Shown piece by piece: positions 33,301-40,330 of a DNA stretch of 64,000 nucleotides. Below the pieces are notes generated by a model. That model was not told where the DNA came from. It saw only the letters and a program-made list of their open reading frames with translations, and ran no database searches. The stretch is from Bacteroidia bacterium (GTDB lineage Bacteria; Bacteroidota; Bacteroidia; J057): the NCBI GenBank assembly GCA_030430205.1, contig JAUIGE010000029.1:23189-87188 (forward strand), given 5' to 3'. The position numbers and the translations under genes were made by a program. Position 1 is the first letter of the stretch. Each line of letters starts with the position of its first letter.

Positions 33301-35928
33301 TCCCTCACTGGAACCGATAACGGTATAAGTAGTGGTCCGACTGGGCCTGGCCGTGACGATCGGCCCTTTCACATTGCTGAGGCCATCAGCTGGAGACCAG
33401 CGAAAAGCGCCTGCGCCTGAGGCTGTCAGGACCACACTTTCGCCATTGCACACTGTCGCAAAGGCAGGTTCTATGGTAAAGGCAGAAGGTTTATTTACCT
33501 GAACGGTAAGGGTCTTGATGCTGGCGCAGCCACGTGGCCCCGAGCCTGTGACGGTATAGGTGGTCGTCACCTCAGGTGAGGCAATCACATTAGGCCCCCG
33601 ATTCGCATCGAGATTTTTGCTGGGTGCCCAGAGATAGCTTTGTGCGCCACTGGCACGCAGGGAGGCACTGCCGCCTTCGCAGATATTGATGGATTCTTTT
33701 TCCACCTTCATATCCGGACCAGCTGAAATCGTGATCAGGCCAGGCTTTCTTTCAGTCCTGCTGCCAGAGGCATTTGTAAGGGTCAAAATCACATCATAAA
33801 TGCCTGCTTCGGCATACATGATTTTAGGTTCGGCTTCTATAGAGGAAGCGGGAATCCCGCCCGGGAAAGTCCAGGCGCGTTTTGTTATTTCTCCTTTGCT
33901 TAAATCTTTGAAAGAAATGGTATTTCCTGCACAGACCGCGACATCCTGGGCGATAAAGTCAGGAACGGGAGTGGGGGCGACTTTCCCCGCCAGCTTGATG
34001 TTGTCGAGGTAGACATTATTTCCATAACCCGAGATATTGACAAAAGCCAATTGCACAAAAGACTCTCCATCGTATTCGCTCAGGTCTATGGCTTCTGTCC
34101 GCCATTCCTCCGGGAAAGGGGTATAGGAGCGCCCATAATCCTGGGCGGTGGCCAGCTCATTACCTCCCCGAAAATATATAGCCTTGAAACGGCTTTCGCA
34201 GCCGGTGCTGATAAAGACTGCCAGGGTATCAGAATATTTATTGTTGAATCGGGCATAGGCGACGTCAAAAGAAAGCACGCTTTTTTTGCTTCCGGACAGA
34301 TCCATGATCGGTGTAATCAGCCAATCTGTGCCGCCTATAAGGTTATTTTCAAAATTATTGAACCAAAAACTACCTGAACTGGCGCCTCTGCCACTGACGC
34401 GCTGGGTGTGTTGCCATTGACCTTCTCCACCGGGATTATTGATGAAAAAGCTATTAGGGGGCACTTCTGTTGTTTCAAAAGTTGCGATCAGAGGCGGCTC
34501 AGCCCCCTGGGTGGTCACCTTGATATATCCGTCTACAACGATGGCGGGGCTCCTGCCAAAAGCGTTGCCAGCGATCAGGCTGACAGCATAGGTGCCAGGC
34601 TGGGTATAGGTGATCTGGGGGTTGGCTTGGGTAGAACTGGCGGGGCTTCCTCCGGGAAAAGACCAGATGTACTCAGTAGGATTTCCCTGACACAATTCCT
34701 TGAAATTGACGATGAGGGGCCCGCAGCCCATTTGGATATCTGAAGTGAAATTGGCGATGGGTGGCGCTCCCTGATCGCTGCATACGGCAGAATTGATCAG
34801 GCTGCTGCGCCGGGGCGCACTTTCCAGGACTGCGCGCATGCGCGCTTTCTGGTCATAGGTGAAAAGATTCATACAGACATCGTCTGAATAATCCATGAAA
34901 TTTTGAATCATGGCCTGCCCGAAGCAGCCGCGCGCGCCATTCTGGCAACCAAAATTGGGGTCGCTGGTGGCGGGGGTATCCCCGCAAAAATCATCCACGC
35001 TGCAAGGGCCATCGCCCCAAACGTGGCGCAACCCCAGCCAGTGGCCGACCTCGTGGGTGGCTGTCCGCCCTTTGTTGAAAGGGGCAGAGGCGGTGCCCAT
35101 GGTGCCAAAGGCATTGTAGTGGATCACCACGCCGTCGGTGGTCTCGCCCGTAGGGCCGGTCGGGATTCCGGCCAGGCCGGAAGATACCGGAAACTGGGCG
35201 TAGCCCAGGATGCCATCGGCAATATTGACGATCCAGATATTCATATATCGGTTGGGGTCCCAGATGGTATTGGGCTTGATGACATCATTGATGAAGCGGT
35301 CTTTGAAGGGCGAACCGCTGATGGAAATGCGGTCAATGCCGTCTGTCGGTTGCCCCAGTGGGTCAACCGAGGCGAGGCAAAATTCGATTTGCATATCTGC
35401 CGCAACCCGCTGAAACTCAGCAGGTGTGTTGATTTTGTCAGGATTTTGCCGACGATAATCCTGGTTCAGCACCCGCATCTGGGACATGATCTGCTCCTTG
35501 CTGATGTTCTCCGTAGGCTTGCTGTAAATGATATGGATGACCACCGGGATGGTGTAAATATCAATAGACTTTTTGCGTAGCCCACGGGCTGTCTGTGTCC
35601 GTCTCTGCAACCATTCTTCAAAGTCTTCGGGCGTCTCGCCTCCATGCTTTGCCTTGCGGTCTTCCTCCATCTCAAGTGTGCTGCACTTGCGCCTGACCGG
35701 CACGGTGCTGCGGTATTGGGGGTTGAACTTGACGAAGTCATAGGTGGGGGTGCGCCTGTCCAGGCCGGGCTGTCCCTGGCGCAAATCCAATTGGATTTTG
35801 CTGTTGCCGCCGTAGGCGGCGGGGGGGAGGGGAGACTGGGCGGCCACTTTTACCAAAAAGAAACAACTCAGTAACAGGCTCAAGAAAAGGTTTTTCCCGA
35901 TTTTATTTATCATAGCCATAAAATTCAT
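30394..35928 (-). CDS. Giant secreted M43-type metalloprotease/adhesin with PKD and 11 Ig-like repeats
   Basis: 1844 aa. A signal peptide (about 1-33) is followed by a pappalysin-like M43 zinc protease with HEVGHWLGLRH (292-302) and a Met-turn NFMDYSDD (about 343-350). Next come a PKD domain (ANFTSDIQMGCGP...), a choice-of-anchor/MAM-like jelly roll (ATFETTEVPPNSFF...DNIKLAGK) and a second PKD. Eleven Ig-like modules of about 75-80 residues follow (C.GE.V.L.A.GA..Y.W.P..GL...G..V.A.P..TTTYTV....GC), interrupted by a PKD domain after the fifth. A last PKD (WEWDFGDEGTSTQQNPSHIY) and a C-terminal type IX sorting domain ending YIIQITDGEGTYNREIEYK complete it. It is likely an exported surface protease or adhesin. 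The ATG at 35928 is preferred; the frame opens at a TTG at 35940. Confidence 0.92.
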   Translation of the reverse strand: MNFMAMINKIGKNLFLSLLLSCFFLVKVAAQSPLPPAAYGGNSKIQLDLRQGQPGLDRRTPTYDFVKFNPQYRSTVPVRRKCSTLEMEEDRKAKHGGETPEDFEEWLQRRTQTARGLRKKSIDIYTIPVVIHIIYSKPTENISKEQIMSQMRVLNQDYRRQNPDKINTPAEFQRVAADMQIEFCLASVDPLGQPTDGIDRISISGSPFKDRFINDVIKPNTIWDPNRYMNIWIVNIADGILGYAQFPVSSGLAGIPTGPTGETTDGVVIHYNAFGTMGTASAPFNKGRTATHEVGHWLGLRHVWGDGPCSVDDFCGDTPATSDPNFGCQNGARGCFGQAMIQNFMDYSDDVCMNLFTYDQKARMRAVLESAPRRSSLINSAVCSDQGAPPIANFTSDIQMGCGPLIVNFKELCQGNPTEYIWSFPGGSPASSTQANPQITYTQPGTYAVSLIAGNAFGRSPAIVVDGYIKVTTQGAEPPLIATFETTEVPPNSFFINNPGGEGQWQHTQRVSGRGASSGSFWFNNFENNLIGGTDWLITPIMDLSGSKKSVLSFDVAYARFNNKYSDTLAVFISTGCESRFKAIYFRGGNELATAQDYGRSYTPFPEEWRTEAIDLSEYDGESFVQLAFVNISGYGNNVYLDNIKLAGKVAPTPVPDFIAQDVAVCAGNTISFKDLSKGEITKRAWTFPGGIPASSIEAEPKIMYAEAGIYDVILTLTNASGSRTERKPGLITISAGPDMKVEKESINICEGGSASLRASGAQSYLWAPSKNLDANRGPNVIASPEVTTTYTVTGSGPRGCASIKTLTVQVNKPSAFTIEPAFATVCNGESVVLTASGAGAFRWSPADGLSNVKGPIVTARPSRTTTYTVIGSSEGGCEFNRTITVKVEEVPPVYAKAEKTEICPGEAVRIRATGAEAYRWISSTGREAFEGEEILVTPSQTTTYTVSTGSLGCSSRADVTITAKPKPKVISSQNEYLVCAGTTTELVLSGASSFRWLPAEGLPITQGSVVPINPRRSTVYTAIGYNASGCTDTARIRVKVPPETKLNISVSHPTLCPGMRAQINVEGAASYSWLPRTGLNTNFGPIVEARPTQSTVYTVRAEDKFGCVIRENVQINVASNQPPVAGFSMENTQACVGESVKFLDRSLNATTYYWEFAGGMPARSSDQNPEITYYLPGNYDVILRVVGCNGKDEIVRRSFVNVRRGSPVRVADSVKRICAGEKVELMAEGASIYRWSPDADLSSLTGSRVTASPDQNIVYQVAATDENGCKSSAKIRVEVQGTGNKGRIISKTGSICAGEQVKLTAGGASSYIWLDDNDVKIGEGTELTISPKASTSFVLQAKDAFGCMSEDEAIIQVKAAPSIKLIASKNNVCAGETVELEAEGGITYQWLPEGDFTRISDQKMRVTARESTLYTLIGKDGFGCKGEAKINLKVNRGEALSVSPARADICVGQSTTLEASGGSTYRWEPAEGLSTTSGNKIVASPKQTTTYTVSSDNAGGCPATASVTVHVGDIKPLKVTPPTQRVCAGELVELQASGSVIYRWDAIQGLTEVSGSLAFVRPLKTTTYTVRSTSEEGCAMEGSATIEVKGSGKLELTSSASSICAGEEITLKLENGKAEQWLPAEGLRPQTSGPQAAARPKQSATYRVIGRDETGCLDTAKLRVDVRSLRADFSSSLTEIDLATQDGIITFKDLTEGKASQWEWDFGDEGTSTQQNPSHIYTKEGNYEVLMLVSDGVCVAEMTRTIRVGNSSDLEELLDESGIRIFPETTTTGQITIAIETGRDMMMKFRMLDKDGTTVLSDFLVLEEGKFEQTLDLSFFDKGKYIIQITDGEGTYNREIEYK

Positions 35929-35978
35929 ACGCTTAGTCAAAAACGGATTTGTATGAACAAATATGCCAAATATTCAAC

Positions 35979-36090
35979 AAAAAAAGCACCCCTTATGGGA
36001 TGCTTCGTTGAGATAGGGAATAAACTGCTGCTCCCGGAGAGGGAGCTGTCTGCCTTGTCTTCAAGACAGACTCTATTGAAAAAGCACCAA
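35979..36090 (-). ncRNA. Candidate small RNA or attenuated leader upstream of the giant protease gene
   Basis: On the minus strand there are three stems in order. A 10-bp hairpin (36048-36071) includes one pair that is G-U on this strand but C x A on the other. A 6-bp GCTCCC/GGGAGC hairpin follows (36030-36046). The last is a terminator, AAGCATCCC-ATAA-GGGGTGCTT followed by seven Ts (36005-35979). The T-run ends about 50 bp before the protease ATG, so this is either a free-standing small RNA or a transcription attenuator in the leader. No known riboswitch consensus was recognised. The 5' end is not defined; 36090 is a guess. Confidence 0.5.
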
Positions 36091-36109
36091 TAACCGTTTT
36101 GGGGAGAGG

Positions 36110-36270
36110 GTTTTGAGTTTCGGGTTTCGGGTTTCGGGTTTCGGGTTTCGCATTCCGTCTCGCTTCCCGCCTCTCTGCTCTCTACTCTCTGCTCTCTGCT
36201 CTCTACTCTCTACTCTCTACTCTCTACTCTCTGCTCTCTACTCTCTACTCTCTACTCTCTGCTCTCTCCT
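36110..36270. repeat. Heptamer array, 23 units, register kept across a change of repeat word
   Basis: In steps of 7 from 36110: GTTTTGA, GTTTCGG four times, GTTTCGC, ATTCCGT, CTCGCTT, CCCGCCT, CTCTGCT, CTCTACT, CTCTGCT twice, CTCTACT four times, CTCTGCT, CTCTACT three times, CTCTGCT, CTCTCCT. No phase slip occurs over 161 bp, although the word changes from GTTTCGG to CTCTACT. It ends one base before the LRR protein's stop codon (36272-36274, minus strand). With the candidate small RNA it fills the 331-bp gene-free gap 35941-36271. Confidence 0.92.
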
Positions 36271-36271
36271 C

Positions 36272-36847
36272 TCAAAAATACAAATTCCTAATAGCCGGCA
36301 ATTTAGCCACTGCATCAGGGATAGTTGTCAGCTGGTTGTCATTTAGGTATAAATTACGGAGCTGAACGAGGTTTTCGAGGCAAAGGGGTATTTCTTTTAA
36401 CTTGTTTCCATTCAAATATAAATTCTTGAGATTGGTTAGCTGTCCCATGCTGGCGGGCAGGCACTCCAATGCGTTATTGTTGAGGTATAAAGCTTCCAAC
36501 TGGCTGAGTCTTCCGATGGAACAAGGCAGGCCTTTGAGGTGATTTGCGGGCAAATACAGATGTGTCAGCTGAGAAAGATTGCCAAAGTCATCCGGCAGGC
36601 AGCTTATTTTTACATCATTGCCATCGAGGGCAAACCAGGTAAGCCTTCCTTTGTGCCAAACCTGTTTCCCTAATTCCAGCGGTTCAATATTCAGACGATT
36701 TGCATCAATGATATGCTGCAAAACCGCCAAATCTGTCTTACAATAGGAAGCGGATTGGACATCGAATTCCAGTTTTTCCTGTGCATGCAGCAAGGAAAAT
36801 GACAATAGCAACATGCCCCAAACAAATAGTAAAATTCGAACTCGCAT
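36272..36847 (-). CDS. Secreted leucine-rich repeat protein
   Basis: 191 aa. A Sec signal peptide (MRVRILLFVWGMLLLSFSLLHA, cleavage at AQE), a short cap region with one conserved-looking Cys (YCKTDLAVLQHIIDAN), then five LRRs with a 23-residue period of the type L..LYLN.N.L..LP..(I/M)G.L..L (LTHLYLPANHLKGLPCSIGRLSQ, LEALYLNNNALECLPASMGQLTN, LKNLYLNGNKLKEIP, LRNLYLNDNQLTTIP). It has no C-terminal cap or sorting domain: the protein ends abruptly at IRNLYF, where the stop meets a heptamer array. It could be a truncated descendant of a longer LRR protein. The role is unknown. Confidence 0.82.
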   Translation of the reverse strand: MRVRILLFVWGMLLLSFSLLHAQEKLEFDVQSASYCKTDLAVLQHIIDANRLNIEPLELGKQVWHKGRLTWFALDGNDVKISCLPDDFGNLSQLTHLYLPANHLKGLPCSIGRLSQLEALYLNNNALECLPASMGQLTNLKNLYLNGNKLKEIPLCLENLVQLRNLYLNDNQLTTIPDAVAKLPAIRNLYF

Positions 36848-36977
36848 GGTAGAGGGTAGTTAGAAAACGAAAGTGAAAGGGGAAGAAAATAGCCTTTTAG
36901 GGTTTAAGTAATTGGCAGAGATTCGTTACCACATGATAGTGTGGTTTATGTGATCAAATCAATTTACCTTTGCAGCA

Positions 36978-37619
36978 ATGGAAAATAAAACGCCTTTTAT
37001 TATCATCGGAGATGGCGCGGAAGCTCGCGACGCACTCGATATTACGCTGGCCCTGGATGTGCTGGTATATGGTTTTTTTAGCCTGGAAGAAACCGAAGGA
37101 TTGAAAGAAATCAATGATGTTTCAGTCATTACCCAGTTGGGAAGTGAGGATGCCAATGCGCTGCTGGCGGAGGAAGAAGTGCAGCTAACTGTGGCTGTCA
37201 GCGATTTAAGTGACAGAAAAATGGTGGCTGATATCTTGGAACAATACAACCGTAAGCCTGCCAACCTGGTTCATCCTCAAACGATTATCTCTGACCACGC
37301 TCGTCTGGGGTATGGAAATATTATCCATCCCGGAGCCATCATCAAAGCCAATGCCGATATCGGCAATTATTGCCATGTCCACTCCGGAACGATCATCGAA
37401 GCAGATGCAGAGATAGGCGAATTTGTCAACATAGGAAGCGGTGCCCGCATCGGGAAAAATGTGCAGATCGCGCATGCAGCTCATATTGGGATGGGAGCGA
37501 TCTTATTTCCCGGAATCAAAGTAGGCTTAGGGGCGATTGTAGCGCCGGGGGCTGTGGTCTTCAAAGATGTAGCAGCCGGAAAGAGCGTTGCTGGCAATCC
37601 GGCTGCTGTTTCTAAATAG
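36978..37619 (+). CDS. NeuD/PglD-type sugar O- or N-acyltransferase (left-handed beta-helix)
   Basis: 213 aa. The N-terminal Rossmann-like part (FIIIGDGAEARDALDI; VQLTVAVSDLSDRKMVADIL) precedes hexapeptide repeats from about residue 100 (HARLGYGNIIHPGAIIKANADIGNYCHVHSGTIIEADAEIGEFVNIG and following), ending GAVVFKDVAAGKSVAGNPA. This is the layout of NeuD/PglD acetyltransferases, which acetylate UDP-sugars or sialic acid. The catalytic His could be in the HSGT segment. No sugar biosynthesis genes are adjacent. A TACCTTTG box nine bases before the ATG hints at a near-leaderless transcript, but a -33 box is not evident. Confidence 0.85.
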   Translation: MENKTPFIIIGDGAEARDALDITLALDVLVYGFFSLEETEGLKEINDVSVITQLGSEDANALLAEEEVQLTVAVSDLSDRKMVADILEQYNRKPANLVHPQTIISDHARLGYGNIIHPGAIIKANADIGNYCHVHSGTIIEADAEIGEFVNIGSGARIGKNVQIAHAAHIGMGAILFPGIKVGLGAIVAPGAVVFKDVAAGKSVAGNPAAVSK

Positions 37620-37628
37620 CTTAAATAT

Positions 37629-37827
37629 TCGAATCAAGAGTTGAGAATTCTTATGGCGCGGATTACTCACAAGCCCTCCCACGAGCCGAAATCCACGCCA
37701 GCTTTTTCTTGAAAAGCAGGATAAAAGCTACTGGAAGTAGCTTGAAAACAAATAGCTGGAGCGGATTTCGGGCCCAAGGGCAGGCTTTGCGCGTAATCCG
37801 CTCCAGCTATTCAACTCTTGATTCGCA
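37629..37827. mobile_element. 199-bp MITE-like element with 15-bp inverted termini
   Basis: CGAATCAAGAGTTGA (37630-37644) is exactly complementary to TCAACTCTTGATTCG (37811-37825), and TTAAATAT flanks both sides (37621-37628 and 37828-37835) as a probable 8-bp target duplication. The right copy overlaps the ALDH stop codon. Inside are a perfect 17-bp stem (37751-37767 with 37795-37811, AATAGCTGGAGCGGATT), a stem AAGCTACT-GG-AAGTAGCTT and a weaker GGCGCGGATT hairpin. There is no ORF. It lies between two convergent genes and may also act as their terminator. Confidence 0.75.
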
Positions 37828-39378
37828 TTAAATATCAAATTTTATTCCCTGTGCCAGTGGCAATTCGTCGGACCAGTTGATGGTATTGGTCTGGCGGCGC
37901 ATATATGCGCGCCATGCATCCGAGCCGGACTCACGTCCGCCGCCGGTCTCCTTCTCGCCGCCAAAGGCGCCGCCGATCTCGGCACCTGAGGTGCCGATAT
38001 TCACATTGGCAATGCCACAGTCCGAGCCCAGATGGCTCAGGAAGTATTCTGACTCCTTCATATTTTCCGTGAAAATAGCTGAAGAAAGCCCCTGAGGCAC
38101 CGCATTCTGAATGCTGATCGCTTCGTCCAGGTTGCTGTAAGGAATCAGGTAGAGGATAGGCGCAAAAGTTTCTTTTTGCACAGAAGCAAAATCATTTTGT
38201 GCTTCTACGACCGCAGGCTTCACATACGTACCCGTTCCAAAACCTTCGCCTTCGAGTACATCGCCGCCGGCGAGTATGACGCCTCCTTCTTCTTTTACCT
38301 CTGCCAAAGTGGCCTGCATGGCCGCCACCGCATCCTTGTCGATCAGCGGACCGATCAGGGTATCGGCATCCATGGGATTGCCGATGCGGGAGCTGAGCGA
38401 GTTATAAGCATTGACGACGGTCTCCTTGAAGGAGTCATAGATCTCCTGGTCTATGATCACCCTGCGGGTGGATGTGCATCGCTGTCCGCAGGTGCCTACG
38501 GCACCAAAGAGGATGGCCGGAATGGCCAGCTGCAGGTTCGCGTGACGCGAAACGATGATGGCATTGTTACCACCCAACTCCAGCAGGGATTTGCCCAGGC
38601 GTTTGGACACGCTTTCGGCTACTGCCTTGCCCATACGGGTAGAACCCGTAGCCGAAATCAGCGGTACACGCTTGTCAGCGGACATTTTCTGACCGATGTC
38701 AGGACCGCCAGCGATCATGCTGAAGACGCCTTCGGGAAGCTTGTTTTCTTTCAAAACGCCAGAGATGATATTCATGCAGGCGACAGCCGTAAGCGGTGTT
38801 TTTTCGCTGGGCTTCCAGAGAGAAACATTGCCACAGACAGCGGCGATCATGGCATTCCATGCCCAAACGGCAACGGGGAAGTTGAAGGCAGAAATGATGC
38901 CTACGGTGCCCAGTGGGTGCCACTGCTCATACATGCGGTGGTGCTTGCGCTCAGACTGCATGGTCAGGCCATACAATTGGCGGGAAAGCCCCACTGCAAA
39001 ATCGCAGATGTCAATCATTTCCTGCACTTCTCCCAGGCCTTCCTGGAAGATTTTGCCCATTTCCATGGTGACGAGCGCGCCCAGCTCGTCTTTGTGCTTG
39101 CGGAGGGCCTCGCCGATCTGGCGGACGATCTCGCCGCGCTGCGGCGCGGGCACTTCTCTCCAGATCTCAAAAGCTTTTTGAGAGGTCTCGATGGCCATCT
39201 CATACTGATCATGATCAGCAAACTGGATGGAACCCAGCAGGCTGCCATCGGCAGCGGAGTGGATGGGATGGTAAGGAACGCCAGAGGCGAACCAGCTTTC
39301 GGTACCTGTATGGAGAGAAGGATTTTTTTCTTTAATTCCGAGTGTGTTAAACATTTCGTTGACTGCTGTGGCTTCCAT
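37828..39378 (-). CDS. ALDH7-type aldehyde dehydrogenase (piperideine-6-carboxylate/aminoadipate-semialdehyde type)
   Basis: 516 aa, NAD-dependent. Sequence landmarks place it in the ALDH7/antiquitin branch: MYEQWHPLGTVGIISAFNFPVAVWAWNA, VSLWKPSEKTPLTAVACMNI, ISATGSTRMGKAV, LLELGGNNAIIV with the general-base Glu, and the catalytic Cys in GTCGQRCTSTRR (about 297). GLSSAIFTENM and the C-terminal GGAFGGEKETGGGRESGSDAWRAYMRRQT are also conserved. In lysine catabolism this enzyme makes 2-aminoadipate; the partner genes are not nearby. It is single; a hexamer array lies just upstream of its start, and its stop touches the MITE-like element. Confidence 0.92.
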   Translation of the reverse strand: MEATAVNEMFNTLGIKEKNPSLHTGTESWFASGVPYHPIHSAADGSLLGSIQFADHDQYEMAIETSQKAFEIWREVPAPQRGEIVRQIGEALRKHKDELGALVTMEMGKIFQEGLGEVQEMIDICDFAVGLSRQLYGLTMQSERKHHRMYEQWHPLGTVGIISAFNFPVAVWAWNAMIAAVCGNVSLWKPSEKTPLTAVACMNIISGVLKENKLPEGVFSMIAGGPDIGQKMSADKRVPLISATGSTRMGKAVAESVSKRLGKSLLELGGNNAIIVSRHANLQLAIPAILFGAVGTCGQRCTSTRRVIIDQEIYDSFKETVVNAYNSLSSRIGNPMDADTLIGPLIDKDAVAAMQATLAEVKEEGGVILAGGDVLEGEGFGTGTYVKPAVVEAQNDFASVQKETFAPILYLIPYSNLDEAISIQNAVPQGLSSAIFTENMKESEYFLSHLGSDCGIANVNIGTSGAEIGGAFGGEKETGGGRESGSDAWRAYMRRQTNTINWSDELPLAQGIKFDI

Positions 39379-39390
39379 AGGGATAAAAAT

Positions 39391-39432
39391 AGTTTGAGTT
39401 TTAGTTTGAGTTCAAGTTCGAATTTGAGTTTG
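39391..39432. repeat. Hexamer array AGTTTG-type x7
   Basis: In steps of 6: AGTTTG, AGTTTT, AGTTTG, AGTTCA, AGTTCG, AATTTG, AGTTTG. It sits 12 bp upstream of the ALDH start codon and just past the terminator of the DUF4920 gene. The words AGTTTG and AGTTCA recur in the array at 43436-43465. Confidence 0.75.
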
Positions 39433-39470
39433 GGAAAAAGGAAACGCAGGACGATGAAGCCCTGCGTCTT
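39433..39470 (-). terminator. Terminator of the DUF4920 gene
   Basis: On the minus strand ACGCAGGG-CTTCATCG-TCCTGCGT forms a 7-8 bp stem followed by TTCCTTTTTCCC. It lies about 30 bp past the DUF4920 stop. Confidence 0.65.
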
Positions 39471-39498
39471 GTGTAAAAAGGGTTATTTTTTGCGCCTA

Positions 39499-40086
39499 TC
39501 AATCGTCACCGCTTTCTCCTGCTGCATCATTTTTGATGATCACACCTGTGGCTTCGAAAGCTACATTGATCTCAGGCTCAGTGATTTTTTCAATTTCCTC
39601 TTTTGACTGCCCTGCGTCCTCTGCATAGTGGCGAAGCATATCTACAGTGGTGGTATCATTGAAGGCTTTGCCTTCGATCACTGCGATTTTGCCACTGGCA
39701 TCTTTAGGAACAAAGAAGCCATAATCTTTGAAACGAACGCGCATGTCTGTGCCATCGGCAAGCTTCATGGTCATCCAGCACCCTTTTTTCTGGCAACAAG
39801 CCTCGATGGTGCCTTCCAGTTTGGTGTTCATCTCGCCCTGATTGGCAAGCAGTGCTTTTACCTGGGTCACCGGCTGAGCGCCCTCTTCCGAAATGCGAAA
39901 ACCGTGGAAGCTACGGCTGCCATCAGCGGTTACGCTATCAGCAGGGAAAGTAGCCACTTCCGGCTCGTCCATTTCCTCTGTATTTGCTGCTACTTCTTGT
40001 CCGTTTTCATCGGCGGCCTCCTTAGCATCAGGAGAGCAGGCGTAGACAAATAAGCCTACAAAAAGAAAAAGAATGATTTTTTTCAT
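39499..40086 (-). CDS. DUF4920 domain lipoprotein
   Basis: 195 aa. Signal peptide with lipobox (MKKIILFLFVGLFVYAC, Cys17), an acidic spacer (about 20-55), then a DUF4920 domain: FHGFRISEEGAQPVTQVKAL, LEGTIEACCQKKGCWMTMKL, VRFKDYGFFVPKDASGKIAVIEGKAF. The cluster C-C-x3-C in EACCQKKGCW is a plausible metal or redox site and is conserved in the family as I recall it. The C-terminus is acidic. The function is unknown; it acts in the envelope. It is preceded by an unusually good promoter (40106-40136). Confidence 0.9.
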   Translation of the reverse strand: MKKIILFLFVGLFVYACSPDAKEAADENGQEVAANTEEMDEPEVATFPADSVTADGSRSFHGFRISEEGAQPVTQVKALLANQGEMNTKLEGTIEACCQKKGCWMTMKLADGTDMRVRFKDYGFFVPKDASGKIAVIEGKAFNDTTTVDMLRHYAEDAGQSKEEIEKITEPEINVAFEATGVIIKNDAAGESGDD

Positions 40087-40105
40087 GAGTTTATGATTTG
40101 AGCCG

Positions 40106-40136
40106 CAAAGATACGGCTTTGTTGCGGATCGTCAAA
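40106..40136 (-). promoter_or_regulatory. Consensus Bacteroidota promoter for the DUF4920 gene
   Basis: On the minus strand TTTG (40136-40133), exactly 19 bp, then TATCTTTG (40113-40106), a full match to the TTTG-N19-TAnnTTTG consensus of the primary sigma factor. The predicted start site is about 14 bp before the ATG at 40086. Confidence 0.75.
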
Positions 40137-40255
40137 TCTTTGTAAGCCGCATCCCGGTACCATTCCATACTTCGCCGCTTTCCCGCCCTTCCCATCCTTT
40201 TCCCCTTTTGTCTGATGCCTGACAGCCCAATTTCGAAACATAAAGCAACATTGCA

Positions 40256-40286
40256 TTTGAGATCAGCCTTGAAGTTGGTACTTTCA
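40256..40286 (+). promoter_or_regulatory. Candidate promoter for the FAD oxidoreductase gene
   Basis: TTTG (40256-40259), exactly 19 bp, then TACTTTCA (40279-40286), matching six of eight positions of the -7 consensus. It lies 45 bp before the ATG at 40331 and is divergent from the DUF4920 promoter. Confidence 0.5.
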
Positions 40287-40330
40287 TACATATTGAAAAC
40301 GAGAACTTATTCCTCAACCAGATATCATCC

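Noticed and set aside
32425..33420. 331-codon plus-strand frame inside the giant protease gene
   Set aside because: Antisense to the Ig-like repeats; rich in Cys, His and Arg as expected from a mirror frame.
36048..36071. tRNA anticodon-arm-like hairpin
   Set aside because: No T-arm GGTTCRA, no acceptor stem or CCA context; it fits better as a stem of a terminated small RNA on the minus strand.
36110..36270. CRISPR-like array
   Set aside because: Units are 7 bp and contiguous with no spacers, leader or cas genes.
38176..39606. 476-codon plus-strand frame opposite the aldehyde dehydrogenase
   Set aside because: Antisense shadow crossing an intergenic repeat; the dehydrogenase has all catalytic motifs.
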